Source of the DNA: Psychrobacillus sp044762655
GTDB lineage: Bacteria > Bacillota > Bacilli > Bacillales_A > Planococcaceae
DNA length: 64,000 nucleotides
Reading direction: 5' to 3'
NCBI RefSeq assembly: GCF_044762655.1
Contig: NZ_JBIWER010000009.1
Coordinates: 6,756 to 70,755 of the forward strand
Shown one piece after another: positions 33,830 to 42,779 of this stretch. The notes under the pieces are model-generated. The model ran no database searches and was not told the origin of the DNA. It was given only the letters and a program-made list of their open reading frames with translations. How positions within the stretch are numbered: the first letter of the stretch is position 1; the number at the start of each line of letters is the position of its first letter. Position numbers and translations under genes: made by a program.

Positions 33830-34298
33830 CTAATTTGTTATAAAAAAATTAAAAATGGTAGTCAGCTTTAATTATGCTAGCACAGTAAAGTGAGGACCAA
33901 TAGAAAATCTATACTAAAAATTTATTTCGACGACTTTAACATTTTATACATGGTTAATACGTATAACATTTCTAAGCAATGCACAACATATTGTGCCTTA
34001 CTGACACACAACTGGCTGCTAACACTATTTATTAAAACTCTCGCCCAGTTAAACATTCATTTAATTTATTTAAACCAATTTGATCTGTTCTCTTTATTTT
34101 TACTTTTTTTACTTCATTTTATTGTACAGAACAATATGAGTTTACATATAAAAGCTATTTTACTCCAAATCTTATTTTCAAAATGTTTCTCAAACAACTA
34201 CTTACTTTTTAATGTCTTCATTAAGATAGTCCTTATCTAACATTTCTATAAAACCACTTCTAAGACATCTAAAAACCTCAGTAATACAGTAATGTTGT
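33830..34298. other. Gap between abiF promoter and the next gene
   Basis: A plus-strand frame of 116 codons (33890-34240) is present but is low-complexity, Leu/Phe/Ile-rich and has no ribosome binding site. I see no credible gene here. Confidence 0.5.
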
Positions 34299-35180
34299 TT
34301 ATAAAAAATTGCGCTTGGTATTTAAAAATCTAAACCATCTTTTTAAAATAGTTATACTATTATGTCTAAATACCACTAATTGGTTGTCATTCTCGAAGAA
34401 TTTTTTGTGGTATTCTTTCATAACCTTCTCTATTATATCTGCATTAATCTTGGTTCGGTAAGAATCACTATCGGCTAATAAAATATCGAAAGATAGAATA
34501 TTCAAGTAGTTTTTAAGTGAGTAAATTCTAGATTGCTCTTGTGAAAAAAATGAAAATTCCTTAACAAAATATTTAACATTAAATCCAATAATATTAAATA
34601 ACACAATAAGGAAAAGAACTACTATCACAATAGTCATACCAGTATTAAGGTCATTAATAGATTTAAATAGCCTGGTGTTTGCTGCGGACCACACCGGAAT
34701 GAAAAAAGCTAGTATTATGCCCGTATTAATCAATGGAGTATAATTTTTTGCTTGATTTTCAGCTTTTTCTACTAAAATCGTTTTCAACTCGTCAATTTTT
34801 TCTTTATTATTAATCCCATTACGTAACAAAAATGCTTTTAGTAAAGAAAAATAAAACAGTTCCCACTCTCGCGTAGAGAAGGCTGGAACAAATAGTTTAT
34901 TTATTGAAACTCCATAAACTGACTTAATTATTTTCTTCGTCGGTTGAATAACCAAAAAAAATATATTAAAGAAAAAAAAGCAAAATATTACTGCTAATAG
35001 AAACGCAAAAACTTTCAAGTTAAAATCATTTTGATTGACTATAACATAACAAATGAGACCAGCTATAAATAAAAAATTTATAATAAAAAACGCTATTATA
35101 GATTTTTTTATGTACTTAAAGACCAAATTCCAACTACTCAGACCATATTTAATAAAGTGGAGTACATCTTCAATAATCAT
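34299..35180 (-). CDS. Multi-pass membrane protein of unknown function
   Basis: 293 aa with about four membrane helices: IIAFFIINFLFIAGLICYVIV and VFAFLLAVIFCFFFFNIFFLV near the N-terminus, TPLINTGIILAFFIPVWSAA and TIVIVVLFLIVLFNIIGF in the middle. A cytoplasmic segment between pairs includes a possible coiled-coil (NKEKIDELKTILVEKAENQ). The C-terminus is basic. I do not recognise the family. Its place between AbiF and other unknown genes makes a membrane-acting defence effector possible, but nothing in the sequence proves it. Confidence 0.7.
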   Translation of the reverse strand: MIIEDVLHFIKYGLSSWNLVFKYIKKSIIAFFIINFLFIAGLICYVIVNQNDFNLKVFAFLLAVIFCFFFFNIFFLVIQPTKKIIKSVYGVSINKLFVPAFSTREWELFYFSLLKAFLLRNGINNKEKIDELKTILVEKAENQAKNYTPLINTGIILAFFIPVWSAANTRLFKSINDLNTGMTIVIVVLFLIVLFNIIGFNVKYFVKEFSFFSQEQSRIYSLKNYLNILSFDILLADSDSYRTKINADIIEKVMKEYHKKFFENDNQLVVFRHNSITILKRWFRFLNTKRNFL

Positions 35181-35287
35181 TATTTTTCACCCTACCTATA
35201 AATAATTATGTTTCCGTATGAAATTTTCAGATTAATTTGCCCCAAGCAGCTTTTTATTGTCTGCTTAGGACAATTAAAAATGTGTAA

Positions 35288-35977
35288 CTAGTATCTATAT
35301 CGAATTGTAAAAATCGGATCATACTGCATTGAATATTGAATGATATGTCGTCCGACTCCAGCAATTTTACTGTTATATTCTAATACTGGGGAAGGAATAC
35401 CTTCTGGACTTATAGCCTGTGGCTCACCATACAGAGTAGCCCCTCTAGGGAGAATAATAATGACCGACATGTTAAACTGGCCTTGTGTAACACTAAAATT
35501 ACTTTGGGGAGCAATGAAGGAGAACTCGAAAATTTCTCCTTCATGAGTAGCTGTCGGCATAATTTCTTTTTGCATAAAAAACTTCAGTTCTTGACTTCCT
35601 GCAACTAAATCAATTGTACTTAACGCTACTTGGTTTGCTTCTTCTTTAATCAAATCCCACTGTTGTTTTAAAACTGCAATTTGTTCTTCAAGTTTCTGAC
35701 GTTGTTCGTCTGTCATGGCATCGAATTGTTCTAAATCTATAGGAGATTCAAATTCTTGTCTATTATCTACTTCACCTATTGTTCTTAAATAGGCCCTCTG
35801 TGGATCTCCTGTAATAGTGGGTAACACTAGGGTTACTGTTTCAGCTTCTGGACTAGTCAATTTAATTACAGTATCAATATTAAGAGTATCTCCTTCATTT
35901 CCTCCTTGAATCCGTGAAGTATCACTTACCGTTACAACCGTATCTTGTTGTTGAATCGCTCTTGTAAATTCCGCCAT
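35288..35977 (-). CDS. Hypothetical protein, 229 aa, beta-rich with a central helix
   Basis: Begins MAEFTRAIQQQDTVVTVSDT after AGAAGGAATATGAAAA. A beta-rich N-terminal third is followed by a charged helical stretch (DAMTDEQRQKLEEQIAVLKQQWDLIKEEANQV) and a beta-rich C-terminal half ending YDPIFTIRYRY. No signal peptide, no Cys and no known motif. The pattern resembles a structural or oligomerising protein, but I cannot name a family. Confidence 0.7.
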   Translation of the reverse strand: MAEFTRAIQQQDTVVTVSDTSRIQGGNEGDTLNIDTVIKLTSPEAETVTLVLPTITGDPQRAYLRTIGEVDNRQEFESPIDLEQFDAMTDEQRQKLEEQIAVLKQQWDLIKEEANQVALSTIDLVAGSQELKFFMQKEIMPTATHEGEIFEFSFIAPQSNFSVTQGQFNMSVIIILPRGATLYGEPQAISPEGIPSPVLEYNSKIAGVGRHIIQYSMQYDPIFTIRYRY

Positions 35978-36035
35978 TTTTCATATTCCTTCTTCCATAC
36001 TCATATTTTTTAATGAAAAAACAACAAACAGTTAT

Positions 36036-36200
36036 TTAATCCTCTCTTCGAACTCCTTTAAAGGAACCCCCAGATGTTTTTTGATCCATAATTCTGCCTG
36101 TTTCAGTGTTACGCTTTACCCAATTCCCATTAGAACTTTTAAATTGACTACGATTGTCTACAGCCCCTTTTCTGTATCCCCTACCTGTATTTTTTGCCAT
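36036..36200 (-). CDS. Small conserved basic protein (54 aa)
   Basis: Reads MAKNTGRGYRKGAVDNRSQF at the N-terminus and GSFKGVRRED at the C-terminus, directly after GGAGGTGAAGTGA. Short proteins of this MAKNTG...GAVxxRSQF...KR.T..G type recur in Firmicutes and others, with unknown function. Very basic and probably unstructured or nucleic-acid-binding. Confidence 0.72.
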   Translation of the reverse strand: MAKNTGRGYRKGAVDNRSQFKSSNGNWVKRNTETGRIMDQKTSGGSFKGVRRED

Positions 36201-36325
36201 TCACTTCACCTCCAAATCTAAAAGAAATTTTTTATGATACTTTCATACATTTACGCGAAAAAAAAGAGATAACGGAGGTTCTCTACTATAACTAATCCTA
36301 TTCATAAATTTTCTCTCCCAACAAA

Positions 36326-36349
36326 GGTTTCAATCAAAAAATTGAAACC
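36326..36349. promoter_or_regulatory. Palindromic element 1 (GGTTTCAAT/ATTGAAACC)
   Basis: Perfect 9-bp arms around six bases, downstream of the STAS/HTH gene. The same motif recurs at 36376-36399 and 37017-37040. Confidence 0.6.
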
Positions 36350-36375
36350 GGATATTTAAAAAAACTCCCTAATTT

Positions 36376-36399
36376 GTTTTCAATTTTAAAATTGAAAAC
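36376..36399. promoter_or_regulatory. Palindromic element 2 (24-bp perfect palindrome)
   Basis: GTTTTCAATTTT joined directly to its exact reverse complement. It lies about 30 bases past the stop of the STAS/HTH gene and could act both as terminator and as a protein-binding site. Confidence 0.6.
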
Positions 36400-36426
36400 T
36401 CTTATTTGAAAAGGAGGTTAGCCTCC

Positions 36427-36999
36427 TTAAAACAAACTGTTATAAATATATTGCCTTCCACCTTCTTGAAGTTGCTCTTCTTGCCGACTTATCAATCGAT
36501 ATTCATATAATTTAGTAAGGTGTGTAGAAATAAGAGTGTGTTTTTTATTTAATTTTTTTGCCAAATCACTAGCCGATACTTGTTTATGTAGATATATAAG
36601 ATTAAGCAACTCTAAAAGTGCCTCACCAGCTTTGTTACCAATTACCTCATATGTGTCCTCATTTTGAGCAATAATTGAAACTTTCTCTTTGTTGCAAGTG
36701 ATTTGGATATTATATAAATGATCGTATTCCACACTTAAATTTTTAAGTATCAAAAACTTTTCATGTGACTTATAATTATCATAGAGCCATTCTAACGGCT
36801 TAATAATAACTTCATGAATACCAGAACCATTTACTTCTCTTACTTCATTTAAATCATAATAGAATATTGTCCCTTGGGGTGCTTCTTTCATTAGTTCTAT
36901 TATTTTTTCTTTCAAGGGTACGGTAGGTCTTCTGCCTACGAGATCAATAAAATTATCTTCTTGTGTCAATAAACTGATAAGACGCATAGCATCCACCAT
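36427..36999 (-). CDS. STAS-like domain plus winged-helix protein
   Basis: 190 aa. The N-terminal half resembles STAS-like DUF4325 modules (PLKEKIIELMKEAPQGTIFYYDLNEVREVNGSG). The C-terminal half (about 125-190) is a MarR-like winged helix (GEALLELLNLIYLHKQVSASDLAKKLNKKHTLISTHLTKLYEYRLI). An in-frame ATG at 36987 is a possible alternative start. It follows the STAS/ATPase gene by about 85 bases. Palindromes flank it on both sides, so it probably binds its own region. Role unknown; partner-switching regulation is an inference. Confidence 0.7.
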   Translation of the reverse strand: MVDAMRLISLLTQEDNFIDLVGRRPTVPLKEKIIELMKEAPQGTIFYYDLNEVREVNGSGIHEVIIKPLEWLYDNYKSHEKFLILKNLSVEYDHLYNIQITCNKEKVSIIAQNEDTYEVIGNKAGEALLELLNLIYLHKQVSASDLAKKLNKKHTLISTHLTKLYEYRLISRQEEQLQEGGRQYIYNSLF

Positions 37000-37016
37000 T
37001 CACTTTATAATTTTTT

Positions 37017-37040
37017 GGTTTCAATTACAAAATTGAAATC
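37017..37040. promoter_or_regulatory. Palindromic element 3 (GGTTTCAATT/AATTGAAATC)
   Basis: Lies in the 85-base gap upstream of the STAS/HTH gene. With the two downstream copies it forms a set of three near-identical dyads around one winged-helix gene, as expected for autoregulation. Confidence 0.65.
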
Positions 37041-37084
37041 TATCTTTATATTAAGCCATTACATTAATGAGGTCAAGCTTTTTA

Positions 37085-37954
37085 TTAATGCATATTAATA
37101 ACAATATAATAATAGGTACCAAAATAATATTTCCCTGATTCTATGGTCTCTACCTTATTAGGAAATACTTGATAAACACTGTCGTGAGTCCTAACGTAAA
37201 ATTGAGATATCCGGGACCAGTCAAAGGTCCTTTGCTTAACTTCCATTAGACCTCTTCCTCTATCCTCATCCTCTACTCCACTTGCTTTTGTTAGTATCGC
37301 TTTAGTAACAACATCATGTGAGGAATTGTGTGGTACTAAATCTTTTAGAGTTTTTACTATCCCTTTACCAAAATCACATATTGCGATCTCGACCTTCTTT
37401 TTATGAGGATAATATTGAACACATGGATAGCAAGGAGTCCCACCGTGTTCAATTGAGTTATTTGCCAATTCTCCTATAATACTAGCAATATCTGAGATTC
37501 GATTAGGAGAAAGCCTTCCTTTCATGATATCACGTATCGATTTTTGCAAAGGACCTACTTCACTGTAATTCTTTACACTTTGAAGTTCAAATAAAGCATT
37601 TGTTTGATTGTTCCGGTGTCTATTATAGTACTTATCCATATCGCAATTAGTCTCAAAAGCAGTTTTAACTTCTATTGGACATATCTTGAAAAAGTCTATT
37701 CTTTCAAGATACCCAATAACTTTATCAGCAGAATCATTATCAGGAATAGAAATTCTAATATCGTATCGGGAACTTAATTTATGAAAAGTTGCAGCTAAAG
37801 CTGCACATCCAACCGGAGAAACCCATTTTAAATTACTTAAGTCTATCTTTATTCTTTCATTGTATTCTGTGCTTTGATAAATAGTAGCGCATCGATTTAA
37901 CCATTCATTAACATCTTCAATACTATTTAAAATACTAGGTGATATTAACTGCAC
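37085..37954 (-). CDS. STAS-like domain fused to a GHKL (anti-sigma-type) ATPase
   Basis: 289 aa. Residues 1-90 look like an STAS fold (IKIDLSNLKWVSPVGCAALAATFHKL). Residues 140-260 carry a GHKL ATPase: N-box IIGELANNSIEHGG, G1 CDFGKGIVKTLKDL and G2-like DRGRGLMEVKQRT. There is no His-phosphoacceptor domain. It resembles SpoIIAB/RsbW-like kinases joined to their own STAS partner. GGTGG precedes a GTG start. It is paired with the STAS/HTH gene; a partner-switch sensor controlling that regulator is a reasonable inference. A defence role is only suggested by location. Confidence 0.72.
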   Translation of the reverse strand: MQLISPSILNSIEDVNEWLNRCATIYQSTEYNERIKIDLSNLKWVSPVGCAALAATFHKLSSRYDIRISIPDNDSADKVIGYLERIDFFKICPIEVKTAFETNCDMDKYYNRHRNNQTNALFELQSVKNYSEVGPLQKSIRDIMKGRLSPNRISDIASIIGELANNSIEHGGTPCYPCVQYYPHKKKVEIAICDFGKGIVKTLKDLVPHNSSHDVVTKAILTKASGVEDEDRGRGLMEVKQRTFDWSRISQFYVRTHDSVYQVFPNKVETIESGKYYFGTYYYIVINMH

Positions 37955-38218
37955 TTCATTTTATTCCACCTTTTAATATTATTGCTAGTTTAATAACATT
38001 ATAAACCTATTAGGATATAATGCCCAGTAAAAATCCAAATTAATAATCAATAAGTCGGGCATTCAAAATTCACCTCATACACTTCTATATTTGCATATTT
38101 TCAGACCAAATATCTTTTCAATTAGAAAAGCCATATGAAAGAGAAAGCCATAAAAGAAGAGCGTTTTTTCAGAGCTTTCCTCTTTCATTATTTAATTATT
38201 ATTCGAATAAGCTAGTAA

Positions 38219-38353
38219 CTATATCTTTTCATTTGTTTCCGTTTCTTCGAAATTTAAAATGTGATTTTTTAATTGTTCGATTGATAAATACTTGCCATTT
38301 TCTTTACAATGACAGTTCGTACAAACAGCAATTAGAACTTTTATTTGGGTCAT
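38219..38353 (-). CDS. 44-aa Cys/His protein translationally coupled to the upstream gene
   Basis: Its ATG overlaps the TAA of the large upstream gene by one base (TAATG), so it is probably read by re-initiation. The product begins MTQIKVLIAVCTNCHCKENG and ends NFEETETNEKI. CxxCxC with His could bind a metal. Too short to classify. Confidence 0.5.
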   Translation of the reverse strand: MTQIKVLIAVCTNCHCKENGKYLSIEQLKNHILNFEETETNEKI

Positions 38354-40107
38354 TACTTTATATCTGAAATTTTAGATTTTAAGAATATTATTTTAAATGC
38401 TTCTTTATATTCAGTATTTAAAAGTAAAACGGTATTGATACACCATAAATTGAAAACATATAAGCTTTTTATATAAGTATCTTTAATTATTGGCAATAAA
38501 TTATTCAATAGATCATTCTTAAACTCCATTAGAGCATTTCGTGTTAGGTAAAGAAAGTAGAAAATTATTAATAGATTTAAAATAAAATAGGTTGGCAAAA
38601 ATAGTTTTTCTTTTTCTAACTCTTGAAATATATTCTTTAAAGTAGGAAAGGAAAGGAACAGCGTTAATATTATTGTCAATATCGGACCAACAGCCGTAAA
38701 GTTTGTAATATATCTTTCTTTTTTCAAAGTAATCACTTTCTCGATACGTTCCATGCGTTCATGCATAAGTTTTGACTGTATAAAATCCTCACAACTATTT
38801 TCTAAAAATTTTAGTTCTTCCCTTAAAGTTCCATACGTGTAAAAATACTTGGTAAATTCAACAGAGTAGTTTGTATTTTCCTGTATTAATAAATTTATAA
38901 GTTTGTTTAAAGAAGTAGATTCGTTAAGCTCAAAAACAGTTAGTTTTTGTATAGCTTCTTTTTTAAGTAGCAATGATTCAATTGAGTTTATAATGCCTCC
39001 TATAGATATTCCTTGAAATAAGAAATTCAATGCTTCATTATCATTTAAGTCAATATCTTCTTCTACTTGGTCTTTAATAGCTTTTCCTTGCTCTTTTGTG
39101 TATACAGATATAGTTCTATTATTATTGGCATAAATGCGGAGAAACATAGATACTGAGCGATATTTCTCATCTAAAAATTTTTGAATTTCATTTGGCGTCC
39201 TTAATAAATAATCAGGTAGGGGTGCGCTCAATAACTTATATATTGCTTCATTAAATTTAGGAGAAGTCTTGTTATCTGTATATTTGTCTAACATATATGC
39301 AAATTCGCTAAGTACTAAATGATAAAAAAATTGTCCTTCTATCTTAGGATTTTCTTGATTCACAGCATGATAAATAAACTTAGCATATTCTCTTAGTACT
39401 GAATTTATATCATTACAATTGTCTTTAATTTTATATTGGAATGATTGGTTATTACTTATCATAAGCTCAGGAAATAGGGCATTTTTAATTTTAAGACCCC
39501 AACCATTTAAACCTATCTCATCGAACTCAATATCCTTCAACTCAAAAGAAATCCAAAGCACTGCATATCCATGTTTAAAAATAGTCAAATATATGCCTGG
39601 ATGATAAGAATTTTGATGACAGTCATTTATTAGTGGAGGAAATAACAAGAATCTGTTTTTATATTCTTTGGAAGGAATACCAGTATATCTTTCCTCTGCA
39701 CTATAAACCTCTACTAATTGTTCTAGGTAATAGAGTTGTGAATCCTCTAAATTATCGATAAGATCATCTTCTAGTTGTAAACTTACTCCTCTATCAGTAG
39801 CACGAAAGTATATTGTAGGCTTTTCAGCAATTTTTGTTATGCTTTGATTTAAGTATGGTGGAGGATTTTCTCCTCTCATATTAAAGGACCTATATTCTCT
39901 TTTCCGTTCTCTAATTAAATCTTCAAAATTCTCCATGAAAAATACTTCTTTATTTGCTTTTTCTGCAGATATTATTAAGTTAGAATCTTTAAGGGCTTCT
40001 AACACCTTTATATATCTATTTTTATCTAATTTATTGTTATTATCGAATAGGTTAAAAGAATAAAAAGCATTAAAGAATCCATGTTTTATTTTAGGGTTGT
40101 TAGACAC
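38353..40107 (-). CDS. Large unknown protein with two C-terminal membrane helices
   Basis: About 584 aa from GTG 40107, which stands 5-6 bases after GGAGGT; the longer frame to 40155 has no site. The N-terminal 450 residues look soluble and mixed alpha/beta, with no motif I know (LQLEDDLIDNLEDSQLYYLEQL; YHPGIYLTIFKHGYAVLWISFELKD). A charged helix (HERMERIEKVITLKKERY) leads into two membrane segments (FTAVGPILTIILTLFLSFPTL; FLPTYFILNLLIIFYFLYL). A sensor or effector tied to the membrane is possible. It lies in the defence-like island between STAS/ATPase and HEPN genes. Confidence 0.7.
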   Translation of the reverse strand: MSNNPKIKHGFFNAFYSFNLFDNNNKLDKNRYIKVLEALKDSNLIISAEKANKEVFFMENFEDLIRERKREYRSFNMRGENPPPYLNQSITKIAEKPTIYFRATDRGVSLQLEDDLIDNLEDSQLYYLEQLVEVYSAEERYTGIPSKEYKNRFLLFPPLINDCHQNSYHPGIYLTIFKHGYAVLWISFELKDIEFDEIGLNGWGLKIKNALFPELMISNNQSFQYKIKDNCNDINSVLREYAKFIYHAVNQENPKIEGQFFYHLVLSEFAYMLDKYTDNKTSPKFNEAIYKLLSAPLPDYLLRTPNEIQKFLDEKYRSVSMFLRIYANNNRTISVYTKEQGKAIKDQVEEDIDLNDNEALNFLFQGISIGGIINSIESLLLKKEAIQKLTVFELNESTSLNKLINLLIQENTNYSVEFTKYFYTYGTLREELKFLENSCEDFIQSKLMHERMERIEKVITLKKERYITNFTAVGPILTIILTLFLSFPTLKNIFQELEKEKLFLPTYFILNLLIIFYFLYLTRNALMEFKNDLLNNLLPIIKDTYIKSLYVFNLWCINTVLLLNTEYKEAFKIIFLKSKISDIK

Positions 40108-40209
40108 AAAATACCTCCAGAATAAAGAAATTAGGATAAAGGACATAAATATCACTGTATACTGAATATATGTTTTAAAGATAGCGGATTCTAAATAATT
40201 TTACTAACT

Positions 40210-40902
40210 CTACTTTTCTTCTAAAAATTCTCTAATATCATCGTCTAACTCCTCTATGAACTTCTCTATTACGGATTGGTTATTTTCAATGACTAACTTC
40301 GCAAAATATTTTAACGAGTATCTTTCTAATGTAGGTAAATGAAACATTCTCAAGCTTGTCATTGTATTTAGAGCTTGTTCATATTCTCTTGCTTCAGAAT
40401 AAATGTGTAACGAGGCGAACGTCTTGATTGCCTGTATTAATTTATCTTCAACATTGGGTGCTAATTTAATACCCATCTTCTTAAATATCTCTTTGCTGTA
40501 TAACGAAAAGAAATAGCAAGTTTTCATGATTGTAATATGTTCTGAATCACCCCTAAAATCCTCCATATACTTCAAAGATTTATATTCAAGGTGTAAAGAT
40601 TTTAATTGTTTGTTACCATAATGAATCTTTCTAAACATATTATCCATAACCTTATTAATGTCTACATCACGTTTTGTATCATGTTCCCGTCTGGGCATAG
40701 AAACTATATCGGCATAAATCAGTATATCTATGAAAAATTCATAAACAAAATTTTCATAGACCTCTCTCAAGTAACTTTTCATTTCCCTATTATGAGTTAA
40801 CCTACTATTTAAGAGTTGTGCACTTACAGCTGCAATTAGAGCGACCGAAGCTGTAATGATTGCTGGTATATAATCTTCAGGAATAAAATTACTCAAATCC
40901 AA
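40210..40902 (-). CDS. Membrane-anchored unknown protein, 230 aa
   Basis: One N-terminal membrane helix (YIPAIITASVALIAAVSAQLL) is followed by an all-helical cytoplasmic domain rich in charged residues, ending EELDDDIREFLEEK. This build (single helix plus helical domain) is common in small proteins of phage-defence loci, but I do not recognise the family. The start is TTG after AGGAGGGG. It lies about 100 bases before the large unknown gene on the same strand. Confidence 0.68.
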   Translation of the reverse strand: MDLSNFIPEDYIPAIITASVALIAAVSAQLLNSRLTHNREMKSYLREVYENFVYEFFIDILIYADIVSMPRREHDTKRDVDINKVMDNMFRKIHYGNKQLKSLHLEYKSLKYMEDFRGDSEHITIMKTCYFFSLYSKEIFKKMGIKLAPNVEDKLIQAIKTFASLHIYSEAREYEQALNTMTSLRMFHLPTLERYSLKYFAKLVIENNQSVIEKFIEELDDDIREFLEEK

Positions 40903-41271
40903 TGTTTTTCATCCCCTCCTGCTGCCTTATGAGTAAATAGACAAAGCACTCTTAAATTTGTAATACCTTTGTGGTCTCTTCTATTTAACTATAGGAATCA
41001 TCGTATTGCGCTTACTATGTCAATTAACTAACGATCTTCCTCAGAATCTAATGCCTAGCAGAACAAGTCGGTGGGAGGAAGTAAGTTGCTCTAAAAATAC
41101 GATTTGTACAATTCCCCCCATATATACCCCTGATAATTCAAATAGGTATGTTAAATCTACATAAAAAGGAGTAGAACTCAAACGTCTAAAATCATCAACC
41201 AAATTTCCATACTGAACTGTTTTTTACTTTTTTATATTTTCATAGATATATTCTATCTGTTTTTTTATTTA
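40903..41271. other. Gap between unknown gene and HEPN gene
   Basis: No frame with a ribosome binding site and no strong hairpin. The promoter of the 40902 gene must lie here. Confidence 0.5.
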
Positions 41272-42246
41272 TCAATCTTTGGTAATAGATAATAGTCTCT
41301 CTAGAAAATAGTTATTAAATTCTTCTGAGCTTTTATAATTTAGTACTTTGAAAATATTAGACTTGAATACCCTTCTAATGACAATATCTAATGACTCAGT
41401 CAGTGGTATTAAACTATCTTTCACATTTGGTTTAATCAAGGACCCATGTATAACTCTAGAACGTATATCATATGCTTTTTTAATGTCATTGTATATTTGC
41501 TTTTTATCGTCTGTTGAATTCCCTATTGTAATAGCTACACGCTCTGCAATTTTGTGATTGATTTCACTGGAATCTATTGAATAAATCGATTCTAAAAGAG
41601 AGCAATAGTAAAGTAATTTCATCGGTATAACTGTATGAGAGCGTGCTAGAGTAAGAAAGTAATTAGCCCTTGTTTCAGGCACAGAACTGTAAAAATGCCA
41701 ATCTGTCGCATCATACGAACCGTAATCAGATAGATCTTGTGGTAATTGCTCAACAAATAGTTTTATACCATGTTCTAACTCAATATGATCAAATCGAACC
41801 GTTTCTCTTGAACCATTAGATAATGAATTAATATGACTTAAACTACCTCGATAATAATATGTAGAATCTGTTGTTACTCTTTCGATTTCCCCTTCATAGA
41901 AAAATAAAAATCCTTCTCTCACATAACTTCCATGATCTTTGATTTTCCAGAGCGTATCCAAAAAATACTGTCCTTGTCGCAACATGTTATAAACTTTATT
42001 GAAACCATATTCAGCTTCGTCTGGATTACCTTCGTATTTTCCTTCACACCTAAAATATGTTTTTACTTTTTGTAAATCTTTCATCAAAGATAATCCATTC
42101 TCTAATAGAACTCTTTCAGAATGGATCATATGCTGAATTTTAGTTTGAGAATTTGAAATATACATTCCATGTCCAATATGTTTTCCTTTATTCAATACAT
42201 TAGTTATCTCCATTTGAAAAATTGGAGCTACAAAAATAAATTTCAT
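41272..42246 (-). CDS. HEPN-domain (Apea-like) protein
   Basis: 324 aa. The C-terminal third (about 195-320) shows the HEPN layout: LTLARSHTVIPMKLLYYCSLLESIYS, then IKKAYDIRSRVIHGSLIKP, whose Arg-x4-His is the ribonuclease motif. The N-terminal 190 residues are a beta-rich region with no recognised motif. HEPN proteins of this Apea type occur in antiphage loci such as ApeA-like systems. GAGGTGTTTT precedes the ATG. It stands alone between gaps. Confidence 0.72.
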   Translation of the reverse strand: MKFIFVAPIFQMEITNVLNKGKHIGHGMYISNSQTKIQHMIHSERVLLENGLSLMKDLQKVKTYFRCEGKYEGNPDEAEYGFNKVYNMLRQGQYFLDTLWKIKDHGSYVREGFLFFYEGEIERVTTDSTYYYRGSLSHINSLSNGSRETVRFDHIELEHGIKLFVEQLPQDLSDYGSYDATDWHFYSSVPETRANYFLTLARSHTVIPMKLLYYCSLLESIYSIDSSEINHKIAERVAITIGNSTDDKKQIYNDIKKAYDIRSRVIHGSLIKPNVKDSLIPLTESLDIVIRRVFKSNIFKVLNYKSSEEFNNYFLERLLSITKD

Positions 42247-42483
42247 AAAACACCTCGTTTTTATTTCTAAATATGCAATAAATATTTAAAGAAGTTATTT
42301 TGTTTCTACATCATGAATAATAATTTTAAACGAACATTTATATTACTATTCTACCATATTTTGAAATATTTATTATCTTAATTAACCACTCATCCTTAAA
42401 TTCCGAATAACATTCTGTCTTTAGATAAAACAATCCTATACTTTGCTCACCACTAAAGTTTTCACCTTAAAAGGACAAATAAT

Positions 42484-42511
42484 AAAAAGCCTGAAATCGC
42501 TTCAGGCATTT
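42484..42511 (-). terminator. Terminator at the end of the transfer operon
   Basis: GCCTGAA, loop ATCGC, TTCAGGC, with a T-run on the minus strand. It overlaps the stop of the AbrB-like gene. Confidence 0.85.
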
Positions 42512-42767
42512 ATTGATTCATATATTCAATTAACTTCTTAATACCTTCCTTACTAATCCACGCTTCTCCAATTTTCACTGCCTCATTCGATACCTTACCG
42601 GTTATGGCGCAGACATAAGATTCCCGATGAGGTTCTACAATTATTTGAGTTTCAGTATGTGAAATATCAATTAAATCACCAGCTTCTAACTGAAAGCGAT
42701 CCAGGATATCTTTTGGAAGTACTATTCTTCCTAACTTCCCAACTCTTTTCGTATGCAAATACTTCAC
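42510..42767 (-). CDS. AbrB/SpoVT-family DNA-binding regulator
   Basis: 85 aa. The swapped-hairpin AbrB domain covers residues 5-50 (TKRVGKLGRIVLPKDILDRFQLEAGDLIDI). The C-terminal part (YVCAITGKVSNEAVKIGEAWISKEGIKKLIEYM) matches the AbrB/Abh oligomerisation tail. As last gene of the transfer operon it may feed back on transfer genes. Start GTG. Confidence 0.88.
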   Translation of the reverse strand: MKYLHTKRVGKLGRIVLPKDILDRFQLEAGDLIDISHTETQIIVEPHRESYVCAITGKVSNEAVKIGEAWISKEGIKKLIEYMNQ

Positions 42768-42779
42768 CTCACAATCCTT

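Noticed and set aside
33890..34240. 116-aa plus-strand frame
   Set aside because: Low-complexity hydrophobic translation in AT-rich DNA, no Shine-Dalgarno sequence.
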